From contig CALCDK010000075.1 in the NCBI GenBank assembly GCA_937900605.1, positions 1 through 42,156 of the forward strand: DNA of 42,156 nucleotides, written 5' to 3'. This DNA comes from an uncultured Olsenella sp. GTDB lineage: Bacteria > Actinomycetota > Coriobacteriia > Coriobacteriales > Atopobiaceae. The translations under genes and the position numbers were made by a program. Shown one piece after another: positions 32,001 through 40,576 of this stretch (positions are counted from its first letter, which is position 1; every line of letters begins with the position of its first letter). Below the pieces are notes generated by a model. It ran no database searches and was not told the DNA's origin. It saw only the letters and a program-made list of their open reading frames with translations.

Positions 32001-33327
32001 ATGGCAACCGACACCGACGACTGCCTCGAGAGCCGTCGTCCCAACGTGGTCCTGATCGTGTGCGACCAGTTCCGCGGGGACTGCCTTGGGTACGCGGGGC
32101 ACCCCGACGTGAAGACCCCCTATCTCGACACCCTCGCGGCGCAGGGAACGTTCTTCGAGAACGGCTACTCGGCGTGCCCGAGCTGCATCCCGGCCCGCGC
32201 CTCGCTGCTCACCGGCAAGACCCCGCGCCACACCGGCCGCGTGGGCTACCAGGACGGCATCGCCTGGCGCTACGACCACATGATGGCGGAGGAGTTCTCC
32301 GAGGCGGGGTACCAGACCGCCTGCGTGGGCAAGATGCACGTGCATCCGCCCCGCCTGGCCTGCGGCTTCCAGACCCTGCGCCTGCACGACGGCTACATCG
32401 GCCACTATCGCAAGGCCAACCTCCCGCACTGGATGCACCAGGACGTCTCCGACGACTACCTGCGCTTCCTGCGCGCTGAGCTCGGACCCGCCTCCGACGT
32501 CAACGGCACGGGCGTCGAGAACAACTCCTGGATCGCGCGCCCGTGGGTCTACGAGGAGCGCCTGCACCCCACCAACTGGGTCGTCGACGAGTCGATCCGC
32601 TTCCTCGAGACGCGCGACCGCACCCGCCCGTTCTTCCTCATGGCGAGCTTCGTGCGCCCGCACCCGCCCTTCGACGCGCCCGCTGTCTACTACCAGCCCT
32701 ACCTCGACCGCGAGCTGCGCGAGCCGACGCGCGGCGACTGGGACGACGAGGACGCCACCGAGCTCTTCACGGCGGACCACGGGGAGATGCTCTTCGATCA
32801 CTGCACGTTCCGCAAGGTCCTCCCGTACGAGGGCAGCGCCCACGTGCCCTTCATCGTTCGCGTCGGGTCCAAGGTGCTGCCGGGCGGGCGGCCCCGCCCG
32901 CGCACGTCCGATGCCGTCGTCGACCTCATGGACGTCATGCCCACCCTGCTCGACCTCGCGGGCGTCGAGGTGCCCGAGGGGGTGGACGGCTCCTCGCTCA
33001 GGGGGGGAGATCACGGGCGAGAAGGACCTCGGGCGTGCGTACGTCCACGGCGAGCACTCGCGCGACTACGAGCAGTCCAACCAGTACATCGTCACGAGTC
33101 ACGACAAGTACGTCTGGTTCACGCAGAGCGGGGTCGAGCGCCACTTCGACCTCGACGCGGACCCGCGCGAGGAGCGCGACCTCTCCGGGGACCCGGCGTA
33201 TGCCGAGCGCGTGGCCGAGCTCCGTGCGATACTCATAGAGGAGCTGCGCGACCGTGAGGAGGGCTACGTCCAGGACGGAGGGCTCGTCGTGGGAAGGAAG
33301 CCTCGGGTCGTGCTCGAGCAGTGCTAG
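32001..33327 (+). pseudogene. Cys-type sulfatase 2, frameshifted and internally deleted
   Basis: Type I sulfatase without signal peptide; ATG 32001 follows AAAGGAGACAC. Formylglycine motif CIPAR with Cys62; IVCDQFRGDCLG and FTADHGEM provide metal ligands and GKMHVHPP the Lys/His. Two lesions are visible. First, only about 35 residues separate HPPFDAP from FTADHGE, where sulfatase 1 has about 85; the helix with the HxxD-type segment is missing after GDWDDEDATE (about 32760). Second, a G7 run (33001-33007) shifts the frame: one G fewer restores SLRGEITGEKDLGRAYVHGEH and a normal C-terminus ending at 33327, whereas as read the frame continues unrelated to 33257. Likely inactive as read. Confidence 0.85.
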
Positions 33328-33378
33328 AGCGCTAGGACGGGCGCCCCGGGGACGAGGCGCCCCCATGAGGAGGAACGT

Positions 33379-34017
33379 ATGGACCTGCAGCTGGTTGGCA
33401 TCATCCTGGTGGCGATCTGCGTCATCTCCCTCGTGTATACCGAGGTGCAGAAGCGCCTGGTGTTCTCGAGGTACCAGACGCTCTTCTCGCAGGGCGACTT
33501 CGAGGGGTGCGTGCGCCTGCTCGACCGCCCCGTGATCAAGCTCATCTACCCCAAGTACAACCAGCTCTACATGCGTCTCAACGCGCAGATGTGCCTCGAG
33601 AACGAGCAGGAGACCCGCCGCATCATCGAGGAGATGCTCGCCCTCAGGACTACCGCGGAGCAGCGTCAGGTCCTGCTGCTGCGCGCGTTCAACTTCTTCG
33701 TGGAGCAGGAGGACTACGGACGCGCCAAGGAGCTGCTCGACGAGCTTCGCGGCATGGAGGGCCTCCCTGCCGAGCAGCTCGAGGAGTGCGAGCGAACCTA
33801 CCGGATCTTTGCCGAGAAGAGCTCCGCCTACATCAAGCAGATGGAGGCGAGGCTGGGATCGGCGAAGGGGGGCGAGCGCAACACCCTGCTCTACCTGCTC
33901 TCGGTGCAGTACGAGAACCGGGGTGACACGCGACGCGCCAACGAGTACCTCGAGCAGGTGAGGAGCGCCTTCGAGTCCGCCGTCCCTGCCGACCGCGAGG
34001 AGCCCGCGGACTCGTGA
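33379..34017 (+). CDS. Membrane-anchored TPR-like protein, unknown function
   Basis: A 212-residue protein with one N-terminal membrane helix (about 3-21, LVGIILVAICVISLVY) and no signal cleavage site; the rest is helical and should face the cytoplasm given the following basic residues. The body has tetratricopeptide-like pairs (YQTLFSQGDFEGCVRLLD; AFNFFVEQEDYGRAKELLDEL; LYLLSVQYENRGDTRRANEYLEQ). TPR repeats mediate protein contacts. It lies between sulfatase 2 and the exporter, all on one strand with short gaps, so it may be an accessory of the sulfated-sugar island. ATG 33379 follows GAGGAGGAAC. Confidence 0.75.
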   Translation: MDLQLVGIILVAICVISLVYTEVQKRLVFSRYQTLFSQGDFEGCVRLLDRPVIKLIYPKYNQLYMRLNAQMCLENEQETRRIIEEMLALRTTAEQRQVLLLRAFNFFVEQEDYGRAKELLDELRGMEGLPAEQLEECERTYRIFAEKSSAYIKQMEARLGSAKGGERNTLLYLLSVQYENRGDTRRANEYLEQVRSAFESAVPADREEPADS

Positions 34018-34070
34018 CGGGCCCGCTCCCGCACGCCGCGCGTTAGCCCACAAGAGGAAGGCCGTCACCC

Positions 34071-34859
34071 ATGCAAGTGCTCGTGCTTCTCGTCAGCTTC
34101 TTCGCCTGCACCGTCGGGGCCATCTGCGGCATCGGCGGGGGCATCATCATCAAGCCAGTTCTCGATGCCACGGGCGTGGCCGACGTGGCCACGATCAACT
34201 TCCTCTCGGGGTGCACGGTCCTCTCGATGACGCTCTACTCGGTCCTCAAGGCCAAGCTCTCCGGCACCTCGACGATCGACCCCAAGACCGACACCCCGCT
34301 CGCCATCGGCGCCGCGGTGGGCGGCCTTGCCGGAAAGGAGCTCTTCTCGCTGGTGGCGGGGCTCTTCCCCGACCCCAACACAGCCGGCGCGGTGCAGGCG
34401 GGCCTGCTCCTGGCGATCACGCTGGGGACCCTAGTCTACACGATCTACAAGGAGAAGATCCCCACGCTCAAGATCGAGTCCGCGGTGGCGTGCCTGGTCA
34501 TCGGCTTCGCCCTGGGCGTGTGCTCCTCGTTTTTGGGCATCGGCGGCGGCCCCATCAACCTCGTGGTGCTCTTCTACTTCTTCACGATGGCCACCAAGCG
34601 CGCCGCGTCGAGCTCGCTCTACATCATCCTGTTCTCTCAGGCGACGAGCACGGCGAGCTTGCTTCTCTCCGGGGGCTCGGAGGGCGTCGACCTGGTGCTG
34701 CTGGCGGCCATGGTGGTCTGCGGCATCCTGGGCGGCGTCGTGGGCCGCAAGGTCAACGCCAAGATCGACGACAGGACCGTGGACAAGCTCTTCATGGGCC
34801 TCATGGTGCTCATCATCCTCATCAACGCGTACAACATCTACAAGTTCGCCCTTGCGTAG
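34071..34859 (+). CDS. TauE/SafE-family anion exporter
   Basis: A 262-residue membrane protein with about seven to eight hydrophobic helices and the two-fold TauE/SafE repeat: ICGIGGGIIIKPVLD in the first half and FLGIGGGPINLVVLF in the second. Family members export sulfite, sulfoacetate or related anions. Next to cytoplasmic sulfatases the reasonable role is disposal of sulfate or sulfite released inside the cell; direct evidence for sulfate as substrate of this family is limited. ATG 34071 with AGAGGAAG about 16 bases upstream (wide spacing). Confidence 0.9.
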   Translation: MQVLVLLVSFFACTVGAICGIGGGIIIKPVLDATGVADVATINFLSGCTVLSMTLYSVLKAKLSGTSTIDPKTDTPLAIGAAVGGLAGKELFSLVAGLFPDPNTAGAVQAGLLLAITLGTLVYTIYKEKIPTLKIESAVACLVIGFALGVCSSFLGIGGGPINLVVLFYFFTMATKRAASSSLYIILFSQATSTASLLLSGGSEGVDLVLLAAMVVCGILGGVVGRKVNAKIDDRTVDKLFMGLMVLIILINAYNIYKFALA

Positions 34860-34921
34860 CGCGTCGTGCGACGTGGCGCAGGGGAGCTCGGCGCGTCGCC
34901 GCGTGCCGGATTGGAGGCACC

Positions 34922-35389
34922 GTGCTTGACTCGATTCCCGGGGGTCTTCCGCTCGTGATGGGCGTGCTCGCGGCCGCCGTGCTCGCGTACGCCGCCTACC
35001 TGCTCGTCGACCAGAACGGCAGCATCGTGTACGAGGTCCCGCGCACGGCGACGCGCTTCGTTGCGCCCGCGACCTTCGTTGGGGCGGCGGTCGTCAACTA
35101 CCTTGCGGGGGGCCGGGGCCCCGAGCAGCTGGGCGTGGGGGCGGTGCTGCTCGCGTTTGCCGCGCTCATGCTCGTCGCGCGCACGGGGGTCGGTCGTGCC
35201 GGGATCTACGCGGACGGCGTTCGCCGCGCGTGGGCGCGCATCGACGAGGTGAGCGTCACCGCGCTCGAGGGAGGGGTCGGCGCGCGCGTGACCTGGGGCG
35301 CCCGCAGCTCGTCGCGCGACCTCGACCTGCCCGGGGCGAACCCGGACGAGGTACGCGAGTTCGTGCGCGAGATGCGCCGCTCGCATTAG
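34922..35389 (+). CDS. Small membrane protein, unknown function
   Basis: 155 residues, starting at GTG 34922 (TTGGAGGCACC upstream). Three hydrophobic helices (about 9-27, 43-60 and 66-82) are followed by a soluble, arginine-rich tail with a PH-like beta pattern (AGIYADGVRRAWARIDEVSVTALE, SRDLDLPG). The second half resembles the small bacterial PH/DUF5673-like modules attached to membrane helices, but I do not recognise the family with confidence. It follows the exporter by 62 bases and precedes the RpiR regulator. A longer frame (from 34211) is a shadow of the exporter gene. Confidence 0.65.
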   Translation: MLDSIPGGLPLVMGVLAAAVLAYAAYLLVDQNGSIVYEVPRTATRFVAPATFVGAAVVNYLAGGRGPEQLGVGAVLLAFAALMLVARTGVGRAGIYADGVRRAWARIDEVSVTALEGGVGARVTWGARSSSRDLDLPGANPDEVREFVREMRRSH

Positions 35390-35438
35390 CGGCTCGGAGC
35401 GCGTCCCGTCGCCCGGGCGCTCGGCCTCCCACTTCTCG

Positions 35439-35513
35439 GTCGATTTTCGACGGAAGGTCCTTCTCGACGTTTGCGACCCGCGGCCCGCCGTGCGACGATA
35501 CGTTTCAGTATCG
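35439..35513 (+). promoter_or_regulatory. Palindromes before the RpiR gene
   Basis: GTCGA-TTT-TCGAC (35439-35451) and CGATAC-GTTTCA-GTATCG (35496-35513), the second ending 17 bases before the start codon. They differ from the GGAA-N4-TTCC sites on the other side of the gene, so may bind another regulator or form hairpins in the leader. Confidence 0.45.
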
Positions 35514-35530
35514 AGCGAGGCGGGAGACAC

Positions 35531-36337
35531 ATGGCAGACGGACCGATCGAGCGGCTCAGGGCGCACCTTGGGGACTTCACCCCCTCGGAGGAGGCAGCCG
35601 CGCACTACTTCATCGAGCACCCGACCTCGGTGGCCAACAAGACCATCGCCGCGGTGGCCCGCGAGGCGGGCCTCAGCTCGACCGCCATCATGCGCATGTG
35701 CCAGCGGATAGGTTACAGCGGCTACGCGGAATTCCGCTTCTGCATGAACCGCCAGCTCCTCTCGCACGGCGCTGACGCGGACGAGGGTGCGGACGTGGGC
35801 GGGGAGCTCTCGTCCCACGACAACCTCGCCAACGCCTACTCCGCCTATCTCAGGAAGACGACGGACGGGCTGGACAAGGCGCAGCTCGCGCGGTTCGCGC
35901 GTCTCATCTTGAACGCGCGGCGCATCAGCATCTGGGGCGCCAACCGCACCTACGAGAGCGTCAAGCAGCTCTCGCTGAGGCTCTTCCGTATTGGCATCTT
36001 CAACCAGACCACCTCGGACGAGCAGGTCATGGACGACATCTCGACCATCCTCGGGCCGGGGGACCTCTGCATCGTCATGTCCATGAACGGGCGCGGGAGC
36101 AAGTCGTACGGAACGCTCATGTCGTCGCTCGTGGAGCGCGGCTGCGACGTGCTGCTCGTGACGATGAACCCCAAGCTCCCCTTCATCAAGAGCGCCTCCG
36201 AGGCCGTGGTTCTCCCTTGGATCAGCAGCGACTACGCTGCCGGTCTCCTCGAGGACCAGATCGTCGTGTTCATGTACGTGGAGTGCCTGCTCAACGAGAT
36301 CGCGCACCTGCTCGATGGGGGAGAGGGTCGGTCGTAG
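35531..36337 (+). CDS. RpiR-family regulator of the sulfated-sugar island
   Basis: A 268-residue regulator. N-terminal HTH_6 domain (about 1-80; FTPSEEAAAHYFIEHP and NKTIAAVAREAGLSSTAIMRMCQRIGYSGYAEFR), then a SIS phosphosugar-sensing domain (about 110-250; RRISIWGANRTYESVKQL, VMSMNGRGSKSYG). RpiR proteins sense phosphorylated sugars, as produced by the PTS downstream. ATG 35531 with GGCGGGAGACAC upstream; the longer frame start at 35471 crosses the palindromes. It directly precedes the operator array and the sulfatase 3-PTS operon, which it most likely controls. Confidence 0.92.
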   Translation: MADGPIERLRAHLGDFTPSEEAAAHYFIEHPTSVANKTIAAVAREAGLSSTAIMRMCQRIGYSGYAEFRFCMNRQLLSHGADADEGADVGGELSSHDNLANAYSAYLRKTTDGLDKAQLARFARLILNARRISIWGANRTYESVKQLSLRLFRIGIFNQTTSDEQVMDDISTILGPGDLCIVMSMNGRGSKSYGTLMSSLVERGCDVLLVTMNPKLPFIKSASEAVVLPWISSDYAAGLLEDQIVVFMYVECLLNEIAHLLDGGEGRS

Positions 36338-36357
36338 GGTCGTGGGCGCCCTAATCT

Positions 36358-36445
36358 GAAATTAATTCCGCATTCACATAACGTTCACGGAATTTATTCT
36401 ACCATTGAGCGGAACACGTTCCACTCATGTGTTGGAATTTGTTCC
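36358..36445 (+). promoter_or_regulatory. Array of four phased GGAA-N4-TTCC operator-like palindromes
   Basis: Sites: GAAATTAATTCC (36358-36369), GGAATTTATTCT (36389-36400), GGAACACGTTCC (36411-36422) and GGAATTTGTTCC (36434-36445, extended to TTGGAA-TTTG-TTCCAA). Start-to-start distances of 31, 22 and 23 bp are close to whole helical turns, so bound proteins would lie on one face of the DNA. The region is AT-rich and holds the promoter of the following operon. The last site ends 62 bases before the sulfatase 3 start. Confidence 0.7.
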
Positions 36446-36507
36446 AAGGCCTCTAGCATGGACGAGTAACGTGCACCATCTCGTCCCGCGCGACCGAAGG
36501 AGCCAGC

Positions 36508-37896
36508 GTGAACGTTCTCTACCTGCACACCCATGACACGGGACGCGTGATCTCCCCCTACGGCTACGCCGTCGAGACTCCCCGCATCCAGGAGTTCTGT
36601 GAGGATGCGATGCTCTTCCAGCAGGCGTTCTGCGTGGCGCCCACGTGCTCCCCGAGTCGCGCGGGCCTGCTCACGGGCACCTACCCGCACCAGAACGGCA
36701 TGCTCGGCCTCGCGCAGCGCGGGTTTCACATCGACGGGTCGCGCCACCTCGCGCGCCTGCTCGCGCACGAGGGCTTCCACAGCGTGCTCTGCGGCGTCCA
36801 GCACGAGGTCGGCTACTACACCGACCACCAGCTCGCCCCGGAGACCCTCGGCTACGAGGAGGACCTCACGGCCGACGCCGCGGGGTACGCCGAGAAGGAC
36901 CTTGTGGTGTGGGACCGCAGGAACGCCGAGCGCCTGGCGGAGTGGCTCAGGTCCTATGACGGGGAGCGCCCGTTCTTCGTCTCGTTTGGCCAGCACGCGA
37001 CGCACCGGGCGTGGCCCGATGCCGACCCCGGCGTCGCCGACTACGCCCAGCCGCCGGTGAACATCCCCAACAACGAGGTGACGCGCGCCGACTACGCGTG
37101 CTTCAAGAAGAGCGTCTCCATGGCCGACGCCAACTACGGTCTCGTGCTCGACGCGCTGCGCGAGAGCGGCCGCTACGAGGACACCATCGTCGTGCTCACC
37201 ACGGACCACGGGCTGGCCTACCCGTTCGAGAAGTGCACGCTGCTCGACGCGGGCACGGGGGTGCTGCTCGCCATGCGCGTGCCGGGCTCCCGCGCGCAGG
37301 GTCGCAGCTTCGACGGGCTCGTCTCGCACATCGACGTGGTGCCGACCCTCCTCGACCTGCTCGGCATCGAGCCGCCCGACTATCTCGAGGGTACCAGCCA
37401 CGCGGGCATCTTCCGCGGCGAGCAGGACCCGGGCGACGACGCGGTCTACGCGGAGATCAACTTCCACACCTCCTATGAGCCGGTGCGCTCCGTTCGCACC
37501 GCCCGATACAAGTACCTGCGCTTCTTTGACACGGACTGGCTGCGCCTCAACCAGTCGAACATCGACGGGTCGATCGTGAAGAACTACTACGAGGAGAACC
37601 TCGGCCTCGCCGACGTCACCAAGGACGCCGAGTGCCTCTACGACCTGGCCTACGACACGTTCGAGACCAACAACGTTGCGACGGACCCGCGCTACGCGGA
37701 CGTGCTCGACGAGATGCGCGCGCGGCTCGACGACTTCATGCGCCGCACCAACGACCCGCTGCTCGAGGGCCCCATTCGGGTGCGCCCTGAGTGGAAGGTG
37801 AACCGCCGCGAATGCGTGGCGGCGGGGTCCAAGGACCCCGCGGACTACGAGAGCCTCGGCGAGCACTTCTCGGTGCGCGAGCGGGGCATGGCCTAG
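36508..37896 (+). CDS. Cytoplasmic Cys-type sulfatase 3 (sulfamidase-like)
   Basis: Type I sulfatase of 462 residues starting at GTG 36508 (CGAAGGAGCCAGC upstream); no signal peptide. The segment TCSPSRAGLLTGTYPHQNGM contains modifiable Cys47 and closely resembles the corresponding stretch of heparan N-sulfatase (SGSH). LTTDHGLAYPFEKCTLLD gives the metal site. N-sulfoglucosamine hydrolase activity is therefore a reasonable guess, though other sulfatase subfamilies share the CSPSR core. First gene of an operon with PTS IIAB, IIC, IID and a PHP-like protein. Intact; depends on the maturase at 30816. Confidence 0.9.
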   Translation: MNVLYLHTHDTGRVISPYGYAVETPRIQEFCEDAMLFQQAFCVAPTCSPSRAGLLTGTYPHQNGMLGLAQRGFHIDGSRHLARLLAHEGFHSVLCGVQHEVGYYTDHQLAPETLGYEEDLTADAAGYAEKDLVVWDRRNAERLAEWLRSYDGERPFFVSFGQHATHRAWPDADPGVADYAQPPVNIPNNEVTRADYACFKKSVSMADANYGLVLDALRESGRYEDTIVVLTTDHGLAYPFEKCTLLDAGTGVLLAMRVPGSRAQGRSFDGLVSHIDVVPTLLDLLGIEPPDYLEGTSHAGIFRGEQDPGDDAVYAEINFHTSYEPVRSVRTARYKYLRFFDTDWLRLNQSNIDGSIVKNYYEENLGLADVTKDAECLYDLAYDTFETNNVATDPRYADVLDEMRARLDDFMRRTNDPLLEGPIRVRPEWKVNRRECVAAGSKDPADYESLGEHFSVRERGMA

Positions 37897-37950
37897 GGGC
37901 CATCGGCTGCCGCGTGGCGGCCGTGTTGGATACGAGAGAGGGAGGACCGC

Positions 37951-38877
37951 TTGAACGCAATCGTTTTGGTGGGCCACGGAGCGCTGCCCGAGGCAATGAG
38001 GGGCTCCGTGGAGATGATCGTGGGGGAGCGTGAGGACATACGCACGGTGTGCCTCTCCCCGGATGACGGCAAGGAGGACCTCGAGCGCAAGCTCGCGGCG
38101 CTCGACGAGGAGCTCTCGGGCTGCGAGTCGGTCCGCGTGATCGCCGACCTCATGGGCGGCTCGCCCTGCAACGCCGCGCTCGAGCACTACGCGAGCGACG
38201 AGCGCGTGAGCGTGGTGTCGGGCATGAACCTCGCCATGGTGATCTCCGCCGCCATGGAGGAGGCCGACGCGGCGGGCATCGTCGCGACCGGCCACGAGGC
38301 CATCCACGACGTCAAGGCGCTCGCCGCGGGGACCGAGAAGCCCTATGCGCCCGCCCGCAGGGTCGCCGCGCCCTCGGTCTCCTCGGACGAGCCCCAGCAG
38401 ATTGTGGGCGTGCGCGTCGACGCGCGCGGCATCCACGGCCAGGTGGCGACGGCATGGGTGCCGCGCACGGGTGCCACCCGCATCGTGGTGATCGACGACG
38501 TGGCCGTGCGCGACGAGACGCAGAAGATGGCCCTCAAGATGGCCAAGCCCGCCTCGGTCAAGCTCTCGATCCTCTCGACCAAGAAGGCAGTGGAGCGCCT
38601 GTCCGACGAGCGCTCCTACCCGGGGGACCGCGTGCTCGTGGTGATGACGCGCGTTGAGACCCTGGCTGCCCTCGACGAGCTCGGCTGGCACTTCGACCTC
38701 GTCGACCTGGGCAACGTTCCCAACCGCCCGGACACGACGACCTACGTCAAGTGCGTGAACCTCACCGAGCGCGAGGCGCAGGTCGTGCGCGACCTCGCCA
38801 AGAAGGGCACCGCCTTCACGGCGCGTCAGGTCCCTGCAGACCCGCAGATCGACTTCGTCGAGATAGTCAGCAAGTAA
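37951..38877 (+). CDS. Mannose-family PTS EIIAB fusion
   Basis: A 308-residue cytoplasmic phosphotransfer protein. IIA domain about 1-125, active His9 in VLVGHGALPEA, and IADLMGGSPCNAA. After a Pro/Ala/Ser linker (about 131-150) comes the IIB domain, with active His162 in ARGIHGQVATAW. It passes phosphate from HPr to the sugar carried by IIC and IID. The start is TTG 37951: GAGGGAGGACCGC precedes it, and the conserved IIA sequence begins immediately, leaving no alternative ATG. The rare start codon may hold its level down relative to IIC and IID. Confidence 0.92.
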   Translation: MNAIVLVGHGALPEAMRGSVEMIVGEREDIRTVCLSPDDGKEDLERKLAALDEELSGCESVRVIADLMGGSPCNAALEHYASDERVSVVSGMNLAMVISAAMEEADAAGIVATGHEAIHDVKALAAGTEKPYAPARRVAAPSVSSDEPQQIVGVRVDARGIHGQVATAWVPRTGATRIVVIDDVAVRDETQKMALKMAKPASVKLSILSTKKAVERLSDERSYPGDRVLVVMTRVETLAALDELGWHFDLVDLGNVPNRPDTTTYVKCVNLTEREAQVVRDLAKKGTAFTARQVPADPQIDFVEIVSK

Positions 38878-38890
38878 GCAAGGAGGAAGC

Positions 38891-39715
38891 ATGGAACTTT
38901 GGCAGGCGGCCCTCATCGGCCTCTTCGCGTACCTGGGCAGAAACCAGGTGCCCTGGCTCTGCGGCACCACCGGCGGCTGGTACGGCATCGGACGCCCCCT
39001 CGTGGCCGGTCTCATCTGCGGCGTCATTCTGGGCGACGTCACGGCGGGCGTGCTGTGCGGCGTTGCCGTGCAGGCCATCTTCATCGGTCAGATCACCCCG
39101 GGCGGCGCGGTCCCCTCTGACCTCAACCTCGCGGCCTACATCGGCATCCCGCTCGCCATCGTCGCTGGCGGCAGCTCCGAGATGGCTGTCGCGCTGGCCA
39201 TTCCCGTGGGCGCCCTCGGCGTTGCGCTTCACAACTTCACGATGACCTTCAACGCCATCTGGCCCCACCGCGCCGACAAGTGCGCCGCCGCCGGCGACGC
39301 CCGCGGCATCCGCGTGGCCAACCTCTGCGGCCAGCTCATCGAGTTCGCCGAGCGCTTCTTCATCGTGACCCTGGCCTGCTACCTCGGCTCGGGCTTCGCC
39401 GAGGGCCTCTTCGCGGCCCTGCCGCAGGTGGTCATCGACTGGCTCGCCATCGGCGGCAAGATGCTGCCCGCGCTGGGCTTCGCCATCCTGCTCAACCAGA
39501 TCGTCCAGGAGAAGTGGATGATCGCCCTGTTCGTCCTGGGCTGGGTGCTCGTCTCGTCCTTCTCCCTCACCACGACCTCGCTGGTGTTCATTGCCCTGGC
39601 GTTCGCCCTCATCTACGTGATGGCTCGCTACAACGGCAACGGCACCCAGGCTGCGTCCGCGCTCGAGGCGGCCGCGATCTACGAGGACGAAGACGGAAAC
39701 TACGAGGAGCGATAA
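38891..39715 (+). CDS. Mannose-family PTS EIIC
   Basis: Membrane transport subunit, 274 residues with about 7-8 hydrophobic helices. Family features: WYGIGRPLVAGLICGVILGD in the first third and GQITPGGAVPSDLNLAAYIG, which contributes to the sugar pathway of EII-Man. The C-terminus ends with an acidic tail. ATG 38891 follows AAGGAGGAAGC, 13 bases after the IIAB stop. It should import the sulfated (or desulfated) amino sugar or disaccharide while phosphorylation is done by IIAB. Confidence 0.93.
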   Translation: MELWQAALIGLFAYLGRNQVPWLCGTTGGWYGIGRPLVAGLICGVILGDVTAGVLCGVAVQAIFIGQITPGGAVPSDLNLAAYIGIPLAIVAGGSSEMAVALAIPVGALGVALHNFTMTFNAIWPHRADKCAAAGDARGIRVANLCGQLIEFAERFFIVTLACYLGSGFAEGLFAALPQVVIDWLAIGGKMLPALGFAILLNQIVQEKWMIALFVLGWVLVSSFSLTTTSLVFIALAFALIYVMARYNGNGTQAASALEAAAIYEDEDGNYEER

Positions 39716-39716
39716 C

Positions 39717-40568
39717 ATGACCGAGCAGACTCATTCCGGTGCTACGGGCGCCAAGTACGAGGTCCACCTCAGCAAGCGCGACGTCTCCACGGCCGCATGG
39801 CGCTGGGCGTTCTTCTGCCTGGCCTCCCAGAACTACGAGCGCATGATGGGCACGCCCTTCTGCCACAGCCTCTCCGGCTCGCTCGAGAAGCTCTACGAGG
39901 GCGACAAGGAGGGCCTGTCCCGCGCGCTGCAGCGCAACATGACCTTCTTCAACACCGAGCCGCAGCTCGGCGCCATCATCCCGGGCATCTGCCTGGCCCT
40001 CGAGGAGGAGAAGGCCAACGACCCGTCCTTCGACGACGAGATCATCCAGAGCACCAAGAACGCCCTCATGGGGCCCTTCGCAGGCATCGGCGACTCCATC
40101 CTGGTGGGCACGATCAACCCGATCCTGCTCTCCATCGGCATCGGCCTCTCCGCCGGCGGCAACCCGCTCGGCCCGATCGTGTTCCTCGCCCTGTGGTGCG
40201 GCATCGTCATCCCGCTCAAGTACTTCCTCTTCGTCAAGGGCTACGACCTCGGCGCCGACGCGGTGAAGCTGCTCACCAACGTCGAGCTCAAGGACAAGAT
40301 CACCACCGCCCTCACCATCGTTGGCCTGATCGTCATCGGCGGCGTGGCGGCGACCACCATCAGCGCCCCCATCGCCTTCACCTACACGTCCGGCGACATG
40401 GTCATCAACCTCCAGGAGATCTTGGACAAGATCATGCCCAACCTCGTGCCGCTGGTGATCGCGCTCGTGAGCTACCTGCTCGTCTCCAAGAAGGGCTGGT
40501 CCGCCAACAAGCTCATCGTGGCCATCCTGATCTTCGCCGCGGTCATGGTCGTCACCGGAATCATGTAA
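39717..40568 (+). CDS. Mannose-family PTS EIID
   Basis: Partner membrane subunit of the EIIC, 283 residues, complete. LSKRDVSTAAWRWAFFCLASQNYERM is the N-terminal amphipathic segment missing from the remnant at 28467; FFNTEPQLGAIIPGICLALEEE and KNALMGPFAGIGDSIL are EIID signatures. The C-terminus has two membrane helices. It starts one base after the EIIC stop, so translation is coupled. Comparison with the truncated copy shows the two are related but clearly different genes, so two PTS systems once existed here. Confidence 0.94.
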   Translation: MTEQTHSGATGAKYEVHLSKRDVSTAAWRWAFFCLASQNYERMMGTPFCHSLSGSLEKLYEGDKEGLSRALQRNMTFFNTEPQLGAIIPGICLALEEEKANDPSFDDEIIQSTKNALMGPFAGIGDSILVGTINPILLSIGIGLSAGGNPLGPIVFLALWCGIVIPLKYFLFVKGYDLGADAVKLLTNVELKDKITTALTIVGLIVIGGVAATTISAPIAFTYTSGDMVINLQEILDKIMPNLVPLVIALVSYLLVSKKGWSANKLIVAILIFAAVMVVTGIM

Positions 40569-40576
40569 GGAACGCG

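Noticed and set aside
33008..33257. Normal C-terminus for sulfatase 2 in the frame ending at 33257
   Set aside because: After the G7 run this frame gives Arg/Ala-rich sequence unlike any sulfatase, while the +1 frame gives conserved sulfatase sequence to 33327.
39797..40576. N-terminal extension of the PHP-like protein back to 39797
   Set aside because: This part is an out-of-frame shadow of the EIID gene; ATG 40577 has a proper leader and begins the conserved sequence.
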